From contig CANPZQ010000065.1 in NCBI GenBank assembly GCA_947588775.1, positions 1-11,030 of the forward strand: a DNA stretch of 11,030 bases, read 5' to 3'. The notes below the pieces were generated by a model. It ran no database searches. It saw only the letters and a list, made by a program, of their open reading frames with translations, and was not told the DNA's origin. A program made the position numbers and the translations under genes. Shown in pieces: positions 1 to 5,162 of the stretch (its first letter is position 1; the number at the start of each line of letters is the position of its first letter). This DNA comes from an uncultured Clostridia bacterium (GTDB lineage Bacteria; Bacillota; Clostridia; Oscillospirales; Ruminococcaceae).

Positions 1-25
1 CGGCCTAAAAGCGCGAAACCTTAGA

Positions 26-40
26 GGGCGGGCGGGTGGG
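26..40 (+). repeat. G-quadruplex-type motif, four G3 tracts (module C1)
   Basis: Four GGG runs separated by single bases lie on the plus strand. The mirror copy in the right inverted repeat is at 2690-2704 on the minus strand. No palindromic arms like those of modules A and B are visible around it. Confidence 0.7.
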
Positions 41-112
41 CGCAGCAAACCAGCCCCATTCGCCGCGCCGGGCTTACGCACAAAACCCGAGCGAACCGCG
101 CACCCAACCCCA

Positions 113-176
113 GCCTGAGCCGAATCCCATCCCCCGAGCCTCCGCAGAGGCGAGCGGGGGTGGGTGAGGGTCAGGC
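113..176 (+). repeat. Hairpin repeat D1
   Basis: Outer arms are GCCTGA (113-118) and TCAGGC (171-176). Inside, a CCCCCGA / GAGCGGGGG frame encloses the stem GCCTC-CGCA-GAGGC. The tail is the conserved GGGTGAGG. Confidence 0.75.
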
Positions 177-450
177 CTTAGCAGCAGGCCGGCAACATTT
201 TGCCGAGGCCCGGACGCTTACGCCTACTAACCTTTGGGGGTGTTCCATTCGCCCACATTTAAGCCAAAACAGTTAATGGAAAGCGATTAGCAGCGGCGAA
301 TTACCAAGCAAAAATTTTTAATAATGTGGTTGGTTGGGACACTCCCACCTTTGGCACGCAGGGCTGTGGCTTTGTTCGGCACCCACCCCCCACCGCTGTC
401 AGAATTCCTCTGTAAGATTATGGTTAAACACACAAAACTGCGGCTCCACC

Positions 451-528
451 TTTCTGTTTTCTGCACTCTGACATCTGTCCTCTATTCGCGCCGGCACATG
501 GCAGAAAACAGACGACAGAAAACAGAAA
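451..528. repeat. Period-7 hairpin repeat F1
   Basis: The arms TTTCTGTTTTCTG (451-463) and CAGAAAACAGAAA (516-528) are perfect 13-bp complements. The left arm continues as iterations of CTG every seven bases, and the right arm has CAGA every seven bases back to 502. The copy in the other inverted repeat arm is reduced to one side (near 2309-2336). Confidence 0.75.
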
Positions 529-573
529 CCAACCGCCTCCCCCCACCGAAAATTCGCACTGACGGCAGGCAAA

Positions 574-633
574 GTTCACTCCTCACCCACCCCCGCTCCG
601 CCTCCGGCTCCGGGGGGCGGGTTCGTCGCGAAC
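574..633 (-). repeat. Hairpin repeat D'1
   Basis: Read on the minus strand, it starts with the small hairpin GTTCG-CGA-CGAAC, followed by the CCCCCCGGA frame, the stem GCC-GGA-GGC, a GGGGGTGGGTGAGG tail and GTGAAC. It is the mirror of D'2 (2205-2264). Confidence 0.7.
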
Positions 634-635
634 GG

Positions 636-718
636 GGCGCGGGAACTCCGCTGATTGGGTATGTCCCACCCACCCACCCTCCCACCCTCCTGCGTTTTCC
701 CCGCTCCGTTCCCGCGCC
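636..718 (-). repeat. Palindromic-arm G-rich repeat A1
   Basis: Arms are GGCGCGGGAAC (636-646) and GTTCCCGCGCC (708-718), perfect 11-bp complements. Between them, on the minus strand, are six G3 tracts with one-base loops (665-687). It is the inverted counterpart of A2 and carries the AA/TT arm variant. Confidence 0.85.
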
Positions 719-741
719 ACCAAAAATTCCCCCTCCACCCC

Positions 742-770
742 TTGACAACTCCCTCACAATGTGCTATAAT
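742..770 (+). promoter_or_regulatory. Sigma-70/SigA-type promoter of rplJL
   Basis: A perfect -35 TTGACA (742-747) and a perfect -10 TATAAT (765-770) are separated by 17 bases. Transcription should start near 777, just before the L10 leader. The promoter sits 23 bases inside the end of the left inverted repeat. Confidence 0.93.
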
Positions 771-777
771 ACTTCTC

Positions 778-900
778 GCACCGAAGACAGCAGGCGGCCG
801 TAAGTCCTGCCGAGGGAAACTGAAATTGAGTTTTCATCCTCTTTTGCCATGCGGTGAAGAGGATTTTTGTTTCGGGGCATAATCAACTCATAGGTGGTGA
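778..900 (+). promoter_or_regulatory. Ribosomal protein L10 leader (autoregulatory RNA)
   Basis: The transcript begins with the conserved pattern of the L10 leader family: ACCGAAGACAGCAGG, then CCTGCCGAGG. The stem GCAGG (790-794) pairs with CCTGC (806-810). In this family the L10-(L7/L12) complex binds the leader and represses the operon when it is in excess over rRNA. A terminator-like hairpin follows at 836-868, and the rplJ ribosome-binding site AGGTGGTGA is at 892-900. Attenuation rather than translational masking is inferred from the terminator. Confidence 0.88.
836..868 (+). terminator. Attenuator hairpin inside the L10 leader
   Basis: ATCCTCTT (836-843) pairs perfectly with AAGAGGAT (857-864). 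A short inner stem (GCC 846-848 with GGT 853-855) is possible, and a T run (864-868) follows. It lies between the L10-binding leader and the rplJ start, as in other Gram-positive L10 leaders. Confidence 0.8.
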
Positions 901-906
901 AAATCA

Positions 907-1407
907 GTGCCAAACGAAAGCATTCTTAACCGGAAAAAACAGAAGGTTGCCGAAATTACCGAGATGCTCAAGAGCTCTGCCGCGGGCGTTCTCGTAAACT
1001 ATTCCGGCATCTCCGTCGAGGACGACACAAAGCTTCGCAAGGAGCTCCGCGAGGCGGGCGTTAAATACGCCGTCGAGAAGAACACTCTTCTCAGATTCGC
1101 CATGAAGGACGCCGGGCTCGACGGCCTTACCGAGGTTCTTTCGGGGGCAACGGCTCTTGCCGTTTCCGACGACGAAACCGCTGCCGCGAGGATTCTCGGA
1201 AAATACGCCGAGGACCACGAAAACTTCGTCCTCAAGGCGGGATTCATCGGGGCCGAGCTCTATGACGCCGACGGCGTAAAGGCCCTCTCCAAGATTCCTT
1301 CCAAGGAAACCCTTCTTGCACAGCTCGTCGGTTCGCTTCAAGGACCCGTCCAGAAGCTCGCCGCGACCCTTCAGGCTCTTGCCGAAAAGAACGAGGAGGC
1401 TGCCTGA
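907..1407 (+). CDS. rplJ: 50S ribosomal protein L10
   Basis: Encodes a 166-residue protein with the typical L10 (uL10) layout. An N-terminal rRNA-binding domain (about residues 1-130) contains the LVNYSGISVEDDTKLRKELR and VEKNTLLRFA regions, and a C-terminal helix ending in EKNEEAA carries the L7/L12 dimers of the ribosomal stalk. The stalk recruits translation factors to the large subunit. The start is GTG at 907, six bases after AGGTGGTGA (892-900); no better start is visible. It is the first gene of the rplJ-rplL operon, under a consensus promoter and an L10 leader, so it is expected to be autoregulated. Length is normal for the family. Unlike the common bacterial order, neither rplA/rplK upstream nor rpoB downstream is in the window; repeat DNA flanks the unit instead. 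Confidence 0.97.
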   Translation: MPNESILNRKKQKVAEITEMLKSSAAGVLVNYSGISVEDDTKLRKELREAGVKYAVEKNTLLRFAMKDAGLDGLTEVLSGATALAVSDDETAAARILGKYAEDHENFVLKAGFIGAELYDADGVKALSKIPSKETLLAQLVGSLQGPVQKLAATLQALAEKNEEAA

Positions 1408-1634
1408 CAGCCGCCCGAACCCGCCCGCGAATGAATTTTCGCCCGCGAGTTTCCAAACGGGATTCATCGCCCCGGGATTGGTTTTTAGTTTTTAGTCTTT
1501 AATCAATCATGCCGGCGCGGCGGTTCGGCTTCCTAAAAAAAGGAAAACCGCACGTCATGAATCCGAAAAAGCGGCAAAATCCAATTACGCCGCGTAAAAT
1601 CTATCCAAATTATTACGTAAAGGAGAAAAATATC
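1408..1634 (+). other. Long rplJ-rplL intergenic region with hairpin and period-7 tract
   Basis: This 227-base spacer is long for rplJ-rplL. It holds two tandem TTTTTAG heptamers followed by a diverged third (1482-1502). It also holds an interrupted hairpin: GCGGTT (1520-1525) and TTCC (1530-1533) pair with GGAA (1542-1545) and AACCGC (1546-1551). Neither looks like a consensus terminator, because no T run follows the stem. It may be an mRNA processing or stability element that helps set the L7/L12:L10 ratio; that is inference. Confidence 0.5.
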
Positions 1635-2003
1635 ATGGCATCTGAGAAGATTATCAAGTTTGTAGAAGATATTAAGGCCCTGTCGGTCCTCGAGCTCAAG
1701 GAGCTTGTCGACGCTATTCAGGAAGAATTCGGCGTAACCGCTGCCGTCGCCGCTGCTCCCGCCGGAGCCGCCGCCCCCGCTGCCGCCGAAAAGACCGAAT
1801 TCGACGTAGTTCTCGCCTCCTTCGGCGACAACAAGATGGCTGTAATCAAGGCCGTCAAGGACATCCTCGGCCTCGGCCTCAAGGAATCCAAGGAATTTGT
1901 CGAAGCCGCCCCCAAGACCGTCAAGGAAGGCGCTTCCAAGGCCGAAGCCGACGAGCTCAAGGAAAAGCTCGAAGCCGCCGGCGCGACCGTCGAGGTCAAG
2001 TAA
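1635..2003 (+). CDS. rplL: 50S ribosomal protein L7/L12
   Basis: A 122-residue stalk protein, the usual bacterial length. Residues 1-33 form the N-terminal dimerisation domain that binds L10. An Ala/Pro-rich flexible hinge spans about 34-52. The C-terminal domain (about 53-122) contains the conserved EKTEFDVVL, NKMAVIKAVK and GLGLKESKEFVE segments that contact the elongation factor GTPases. The start is ATG at 1635, preceded by AAAGGAGA (near 1619); an in-frame upstream extension from 1509 has no ribosome-binding site and unlikely sequence, so it is not used. An intrinsic terminator follows. The gene ends the operon and is not followed by rpoB, which is unusual. Confidence 0.97.
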   Translation: MASEKIIKFVEDIKALSVLELKELVDAIQEEFGVTAAVAAAPAGAAAPAAAEKTEFDVVLASFGDNKMAVIKAVKDILGLGLKESKEFVEAAPKTVKEGASKAEADELKEKLEAAGATVEVK

Positions 2004-2075
2004 TTTCCAAAACGCCTTGCTGTCGGACGTTCATGCGCGCCCGGCGAGGTTGGCTCCTTTGTTTCATTTTAGCGA

Positions 2076-2107
2076 AAGCCGCATCCGGAATGGGTGCGGC
2101 TTTTGTT
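2076..2107 (+). terminator. Intrinsic terminator of rplJL
   Basis: GCCGCATCC (2078-2086) pairs with GGGTGCGGC (2092-2100) around the loop GGAAT, with one T-G pair, and TTTTGTTT follows. The right inverted repeat starts only 12 bases further on. Confidence 0.9.
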
Positions 2108-2119
2108 TGGGGGAGATGG

Positions 2120-2202
2120 GGCGCGGGAACGGAGCGGGGAAAACGCAGGAGGGTGGGAGGGCGGGCGGGTGGGACATACCCAATCAGCGGAGTTCCCGCG
2201 CC
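2120..2202 (+). repeat. Palindromic-arm G-rich repeat A2
   Basis: Arms GGCGCGGGAAC (2120-2130) and GTTCCCGCGCC (2192-2202) enclose six G3 tracts with single-base loops (2151-2173). It is 83 bp, the same length as A1. Confidence 0.85.
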
Positions 2203-2204
2203 CC

Positions 2205-2264
2205 GTTCGCGACGAACCCGCCCCCCGGAGCCGGAGGCGGAGAGGGGGTGGGTGAGGAGTGAAC
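2205..2264 (+). repeat. Hairpin repeat D'2
   Basis: Directly follows A2. It has the GTTCG-CGA-CGAAC mini-hairpin, the CCCCCCGGA frame, the stem GCC-GGA-GGC and the GGGGGTGGGTGAGG tail. Confidence 0.7.
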
Positions 2265-2308
2265 TTTACCTGCCGTCAGTGCGAATTTTCGGTGGGGGAG
2301 GCGGTTGG

Positions 2309-2336
2309 ATTCTGTTTTCTGACATCTGACTTCTGG
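2309..2336 (+). repeat. Half of a period-7 hairpin (F2 remnant)
   Basis: CTG recurs every seven bases (TTCTGTT, TTCTGAC, ATCTGAC, TTCTGG). The opposing CAGANNN arm seen in F1 is absent, so this copy cannot form the full hairpin. Confidence 0.6.
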
Positions 2337-2553
2337 TAGCGGCGGGGGTGCCGAACAAAGCCATAGCTCAGCGTGCCAAAGGTGGTAGTATCCCAACCAA
2401 CCACACTATTATAAATTTATGCTTGGAGATTCGCCGCTGCTAATCGCTTTCCATTAACTGCTTTGGCTTAAATGTGGGCGGATGGAACGCTCCCCAAAGG
2501 TTAGTAGGCGTAAGTATCCGGGTTCGGCAAAATGTTGCCGGCCTGCTGCTAAG

Positions 2554-2617
2554 GCCTGACCCTCACCCATCCCCGCTCGCCTCTGCGGAGGCTCGGGGGA
2601 TGGGATTCGGCTCAGGC
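2554..2617 (-). repeat. Hairpin repeat D2
   Basis: Mirror of D1 in the right inverted repeat. Arms GCCTGA (2554-2559) and TCAGGC (2612-2617) enclose the same GCCTC/GAGGC inner stem. Confidence 0.75.
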
Positions 2618-2689
2618 GGGGGTTGGGTGCGCGGTTCACTCGGGTTTTGTGCGTAGGCCCGGCGCGGCGAATGGGGCTGGTTTGCTGCG

Positions 2690-2704
2690 CCCACCCGCCC
2701 GCCC
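2690..2704 (-). repeat. G-quadruplex-type motif, four G3 tracts (module C2)
   Basis: Four CCC runs separated by single bases on the plus strand, so the G-rich strand is minus. It is the mirror of 26-40. Confidence 0.7.
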
Positions 2705-2766
2705 TCTAAGGTTTCGCGCTTATTTCCGCCCCATTCGCCGCGCCTTAGATGGGAGAAACTTAGGGA

Positions 2767-2848
2767 GCGCGGCGGGAAAAGCGGGGAAATGCCGCAAAAC
2801 TGCGGGGGCGGGTGGGTGGGACGATGGAGGCAGCTTTTCCCGCCGCGC
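2767..2848 (+). repeat. Palindromic-arm G-rich repeat B1
   Basis: Perfect 16-bp arms GCGCGGCGGGAAAAGC (2767-2782) and GCTTTTCCCGCCGCGC (2833-2848). The core has four G-tracts with single-base loops on the plus strand (2804-2820). The core is the reverse complement of those in B2 and B3. The arm sequence differs from theirs on both sides at matching positions, so pairing is kept. Confidence 0.85.
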
Positions 2849-2896
2849 GGGGTCAAGCTGAAAGCCCGAACAAGGCGGCCCTGCGCCCAAACTTAA

Positions 2897-3016
2897 CCTC
2901 CCCCTCCCCTCGGGGGGAGGGGGACATTCCAAACTTTAATTGCGCAGAAGCTTCGCAGGGAGAGAGGGGCACTTAAAATAGCACGAGCGCAGCGAGTACC
3001 TTTTGGGCGAACGCCC
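2897..3016 (+). repeat. Composite repeat E1
   Basis: A perfect 10-bp stem CCCCCTCCCC (2900-2909) pairs with GGGGAGGGGG (2914-2923). It is followed by GGGGCACTTAAAATAGCACG and a GAGCGCAGCGAGTACC segment, then the hairpin GGGC-GAAC-GCCC (3005-3016). The same order recurs at 4500 and 7991. Confidence 0.75.
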
Positions 3017-3017
3017 G

Positions 3018-3076
3018 TTCGCGACGAACCCGCCCTCCGAAGTTCGCAGGGCTGAACGGGGGCGGGTGAGGAACGA
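3018..3076 (+). repeat. Hairpin repeat D'3
   Basis: Starts with GTTCG-CGA-CGAAC. The inner stem AGTTC-GCA-GGGCT pairs through two G-T wobbles. The tail is GGGGGCGGGTGAGGAACGAA. Confidence 0.65.
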
Positions 3077-3130
3077 ATCTCCGCCTGCATCGTTACACAT
3101 AATCTCGGCAAACCACAGAATCCCTCCCCC

Positions 3131-3190
3131 CTGAACCGAATCCATCCCCCGGAGCCGGAGGCAGAGCGGGTATGGGTAAGGCTCAAACCT
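3131..3190 (+). repeat. Hairpin repeat D3
   Basis: Begins CTGAACCGAATCC, has the stem GCC-GGA-GGC and ends GGGTAAGGCTCAAACC. It is more decayed than D4 and D5. Between it and the end of the lipoprotein gene lies a GGGGATA/GGGGACA-type period-7 tract (about 3220-3266, read on the minus strand). Confidence 0.6.
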
Positions 3191-3260
3191 TAGCACCACC
3201 CCTGCAATTATTCTCAAACCTTGAATATCCCACCCCCTATCCCCTGTCCCCTCCGACCCC

Positions 3261-4151
3261 CTACCCCCCTAACCGTCCCTCGGCCTCCCTAATCACCTCC
3301 GCCAGCCTGACCGTCGGCCGCTCGAAACGCTCGAAATCGACCTCAACAAGCGCGGAATGTGGGAAAACCGCCTCGATTTCGTCATGGTCAAGGCCGGAGG
3401 CATAGAATACCGTTTCGGGGGCAAGCTCGAAAAGCTCCTCCTCGGTCGCGGTGAAGTCCGGGGATTCTTCACGTAAATTTGTCCCGAATACCGAGAAAAT
3501 GTCGGAGGCAAGCGTTCCGCCCGGCGAGAGCATCAGCCCGTCCGGCGTTTCGGCTTCGACAACGACGAACGTCGTGTTGATTCCGAGGGCCTTCGCCTCG
3601 GTCATCGCGGCGTCGATTCCCGAAAGAACCGCTTCGGCGGTGCCGGAAGAATCCGTTCCGCCGTAAAAGAGCATCGCGAGCTTTATATAATTCTCGCAAA
3701 GTCCGGCGAAGCTTGTCGGTTCATCGAGAGAAAGCACGCGAACGCCGCACTGCCGCAATTTCAGAGCGTCGGTCGAGGCTATCGGAGATTGCGTAATCAG
3801 CAAATCCGCGCCGATCGAAAGGATTGCTTCGACATCGGGATTCGCGGGGCTTCCGGCCTTCGGAAGCTCGGAAACGGGCGGAAAATCGCAGTAGTCGCTC
3901 GCGGCGACAAGACTTCCCGCCGCGCCGAGGTCGCAAATCATCTCGGAAACGGCCGGAGAAAGCGACACGACCGCCGCGGGGGCATGTTCAAAGGTTTCGC
4001 CGTCGAAGGAAACCGGGAACGGCGACTTTTCTGGAGGCAAATCCGCCTCGACGTTTTCGCTGACCACCGCCGGCGGCTCAATCGGCGCGCCGCACGCCGT
4101 CAGGCTCAAAAGCATGGCCGCGAGAACTGCGGCGATAATTGGGAATTTCAT
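3261..4151 (-). CDS. BtuF-like periplasmic-binding lipoprotein of an ABC importer
   Basis: A 296-residue protein. Residues 1-20 form a lipoprotein signal peptide with the lipobox L17-T-A-C20, so it should be anchored on the outer face of the membrane. From residue 59 it resembles the Peripla_BP_2 (BtuF/FhuD, cluster A-II) fold: AAVVSLSPAVSEMICDLGA (59-77), then CDFPPVSELPKAGSPANPDVEAI-type and SIGADLLI segments. Such proteins deliver cobalamin, haem or iron chelates to a BtuCD/FecCD-type permease. The ligand cannot be decided here. The ATG at 4151 is seven bases from AAGGAG (4159-4164) and gives a clean signal peptide; a longer in-frame start at 4316 only translates repeat DNA. No permease or ATPase gene lies nearby, so it is an orphan in this window. 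It converges with rplL across about 1.2 kb of repeats. Confidence 0.88.
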   Translation of the reverse strand: MKFPIIAAVLAAMLLSLTACGAPIEPPAVVSENVEADLPPEKSPFPVSFDGETFEHAPAAVVSLSPAVSEMICDLGAAGSLVAASDYCDFPPVSELPKAGSPANPDVEAILSIGADLLITQSPIASTDALKLRQCGVRVLSLDEPTSFAGLCENYIKLAMLFYGGTDSSGTAEAVLSGIDAAMTEAKALGINTTFVVVEAETPDGLMLSPGGTLASDIFSVFGTNLREESPDFTATEEELFELAPETVFYASGLDHDEIEAVFPHSALVEVDFERFERPTVRLAEVIREAEGRLGG

Positions 4152-4180
4152 ATAAGCACTCCTTTTTGGGGGTTGGGCTG

Positions 4181-4222
4181 TTAGAGGGTAGGGGGTAGAA
4201 GATGGAAGATGTGGGATAGAGA
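4181..4222 (+). repeat. Period-7 purine tract upstream of the lipoprotein gene
   Basis: Six consecutive degenerate heptamers of the type RTAGARG (for example TTAGAGG, GTAGGGG, GTAGAAG) lie 17 bases upstream of the ribosome-binding site. In the mRNA this would be a pyrimidine-rich 5' leader. A similar tract precedes rimI (6633-6667). Confidence 0.65.
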
Positions 4223-4223
4223 G

Positions 4224-4313
4224 GGGGCGCGGGGACGGAGCGGGGGGGGGAACGCAGGAAAGTGGGTGGGCGGGCGGGTGGGACCAACCCAACCAGCGCA
4301 GTCCCCGCGCCCC
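4224..4313 (+). repeat. Palindromic-arm G-rich repeat A3
   Basis: Perfect 13-bp arms GGGGCGCGGGGAC (4224-4236) and GTCCCCGCGCCCC (4301-4313). The core has five G3 tracts with single-base loops (4264-4282). It carries the GA/TC arm variant. Confidence 0.85.
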
Positions 4314-4380
4314 CATTCGTGACGAACCCGTCCCCCGAAGCCCCCTTGCGGGGCTGAGCGGGGATGGGTGAGGAACGAAT
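4314..4380 (+). repeat. Hairpin repeat D'4
   Basis: Directly follows A3. It has TTCG-TGA-CGAA, the CCCCCGA frame, the long inner stem AGCCCC-CTTGC-GGGGCT and the tail GGGGATGGGTGAGGAACGAA. Confidence 0.75.
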
Positions 4381-4390
4381 CCGGTAAGGG

Positions 4391-4487
4391 TATCAGAAGT
4401 CAGATTTCAGAAATCAGACGGAAAGAGCCGTCGTTTTGTGTGCTCAACCAAAATCTGTCATCTGATTTCCGGCTATCTGTTTTCTGC
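4391..4487. repeat. Period-7 hairpin repeat F3
   Basis: CAGA recurs every seven bases at 4394-4421, and CTG recurs every seven bases at 4455-4486 with one single-base slip. The two sides form an imperfect hairpin. Confidence 0.7.
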
Positions 4488-4499
4488 TTTTTTACGCCT

Positions 4500-4614
4500 G
4501 CCCTCCCCCTCCCCTCGGGGGGGAGCGAGGTTTGGGTTTGCAGGGGCTTTTCAGGGGGGTGAGGGTACTTAAAATGGCACGAGCGGAGCGAGTACCTTAT
4601 GGGCAAACGCCCAT
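4500..4614 (+). repeat. Composite repeat E2
   Basis: A C-rich/G-rich hairpin is followed by GGGTACTTAAAATGGCACG and GAGCGGAGCGAGTACC, then the hairpin ATGGGC-AAAC-GCCCAT (4599-4614). Relative to E1, the outer pairs of this last hairpin differ. Confidence 0.75.
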
Positions 4615-4675
4615 TCTCGACGAATCCGTCCCCCGAAGCCCGCAGGGCTGAGCGGGGGCGGGTGAGGAACGAATT
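4611..4675 (+). repeat. Hairpin repeat D'5
   Basis: The entry hairpin is ATTC-TCGAC-GAAT, with A-T outer pairs where D'3 has G-C. The inner stem is AGCCC-GCA-GGGCT and the tail is GGGGGCGGGTGAGGAACGAA. Confidence 0.75.
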
Positions 4676-4760
4676 TTCCCTCCGGCTTGCGCAAATTTTT
4701 GCGGCAGAAGTGCCGTCTGCCCGACGTTCTTCTCAAGCCCTCAAGCGACCCGTGCGCCCA

Positions 4761-4830
4761 ATCCCCCGCCTGAACCGAATCCCATTCCCCGAGGTCGCAG
4801 GCTGAGCGGGGGTGGGTGAGGCTCAGGCCC
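4761..4830 (+). repeat. Hairpin repeat D4
   Basis: Outer arms GCCTGA (4768-4773) and TCAGGC (4823-4828). The inner stem GGTC-GCA-GGCT pairs through G-T wobbles. It begins a ~250-bp direct repeat (D-H-B) shared with 8151-8391. Confidence 0.75.
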
Positions 4831-4924
4831 TTTTCGTCGGTTTATCAACCTCGCTTCGTTTTTGCTATGCCACAACCCTCGGTTTTGGGCTTGCAGGCCG
4901 CCGAAGCTTTCTGCGTAAGCCCCC
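4831..4924 (+). repeat. Spacer repeat H1
   Basis: Conserved spacer between D4 and B2. It matches 8216-8312 in the blocks CGGTTTATCA, CTTCGTTTTTGCTATGCCA (4854-4872), CTTGCAG and GCCGAAGCTTTC. No conserved reading frame is evident between the two copies. Confidence 0.7.
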
Positions 4925-5008
4925 GCAGCGGCGGAGAAAGCTACTGCGTCGGCCCCACCCGCCCGCCCCCGCCATTTCGCACTATTTCCCCGCTTTCTCC
5001 GCCGCTGC
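4925..5008 (-). repeat. Palindromic-arm G-rich repeat B2
   Basis: Perfect 17-bp arms GCAGCGGCGGAGAAAGC (4925-4941) and GCTTTCTCCGCCGCTGC (4992-5008). Four G-tracts lie on the minus strand (4953-4970). Confidence 0.88.
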
Positions 5009-5080
5009 TACTCTTATACGGTTAGACCATCAGAAAGTCAACGAACAGATGGATTTAGCGCGATAACTCGGGAAAGAGCG

Positions 5081-5152
5081 GGCGCGGGGACGGAGCGGGC
5101 AAAACGCAGGGCGGGCGGGTGGGACCAACCCAGCCAGCGCAGTCCCCGCGCC
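5081..5152 (+). repeat. Palindromic-arm G-rich repeat A4, at the 3' end of tsaD
   Basis: Arms GGCGCGGGGAC (5081-5091) and GTCCCCGCGCC (5142-5152) enclose four G3 tracts (5109-5123). At 72 bp it is the shorter form. It begins 10 bases downstream of the tsaD stop, so its hairpin would sit at the 3' end of that mRNA. No T run follows on the minus strand. Confidence 0.82.
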
Positions 5153-5162
5153 CCCGCCCCGT

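Larger units (their letters stand above)
9..718. repeat. Left arm of long inverted repeat flanking rplJL (IR-L)
   Basis: This ~710-bp stretch is repeated in inverted orientation at 2120-2721. Matching landmarks in order are: GCGCGAAACC plus a G3-tract run (11-40), the AATGGGGC/GCCCCATT block near 56, hairpin D1 (113-176), GGCAACATTTTGCC (near 193), the TTAATGGAAAGCGATTAGC block (near 274), a GTTCGGCACCC block (near 377), D'1 (574-633) and A1 (636-718). Homology stops at the inner edge at 718, 23 bases before the rplJ -35 box. The left arm is about 100 bp longer because it carries extra sequence around a period-7 hairpin (about 385-500). It also fills the gene-free stretch 1-741; I see no credible gene in it. 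Short reading frames here look like repeat translations. Confidence 0.85.
2120..2721. repeat. Right arm of long inverted repeat flanking rplJL (IR-R)
   Basis: Inverted, diverged copy of 9-718, running from module A2 (inner edge) to GGTTTCGCGCTT (2710-2721, outer edge). Shared blocks include D'2, the CCGAACAAAGCC block near 2352, the GCTAATCGCTTTCCATTAA block near 2438, GGCAAAATGTTGCC near 2526, hairpin D2 and the G3-tract run. Short indels are visible, the largest being loss of about 100 bp around the period-7 hairpin. It occupies part of the gene-free stretch 2004-3260, in which I see no credible gene. Confidence 0.85.

Noticed and set aside
482..757. Minus-strand frame with a protein sequence nearly identical to one at 2033-2329
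   Set aside because: The match comes from the inverted nucleotide repeat (modules A and D'). The frame is Gly/Arg/Pro-rich, has no ribosome-binding site and does not persist in other repeat copies.
904..1467. Long open frame antisense to rplJ
   Set aside because: It is a shadow of GC-rich coding sequence; rplJ is unambiguous.
4152..4316. N-terminal extension of the lipoprotein gene
   Set aside because: It translates repeats A3 and the period-7 tract, is proline-rich, and would bury the lipoprotein signal peptide that starts at the well-placed ATG at 4151.
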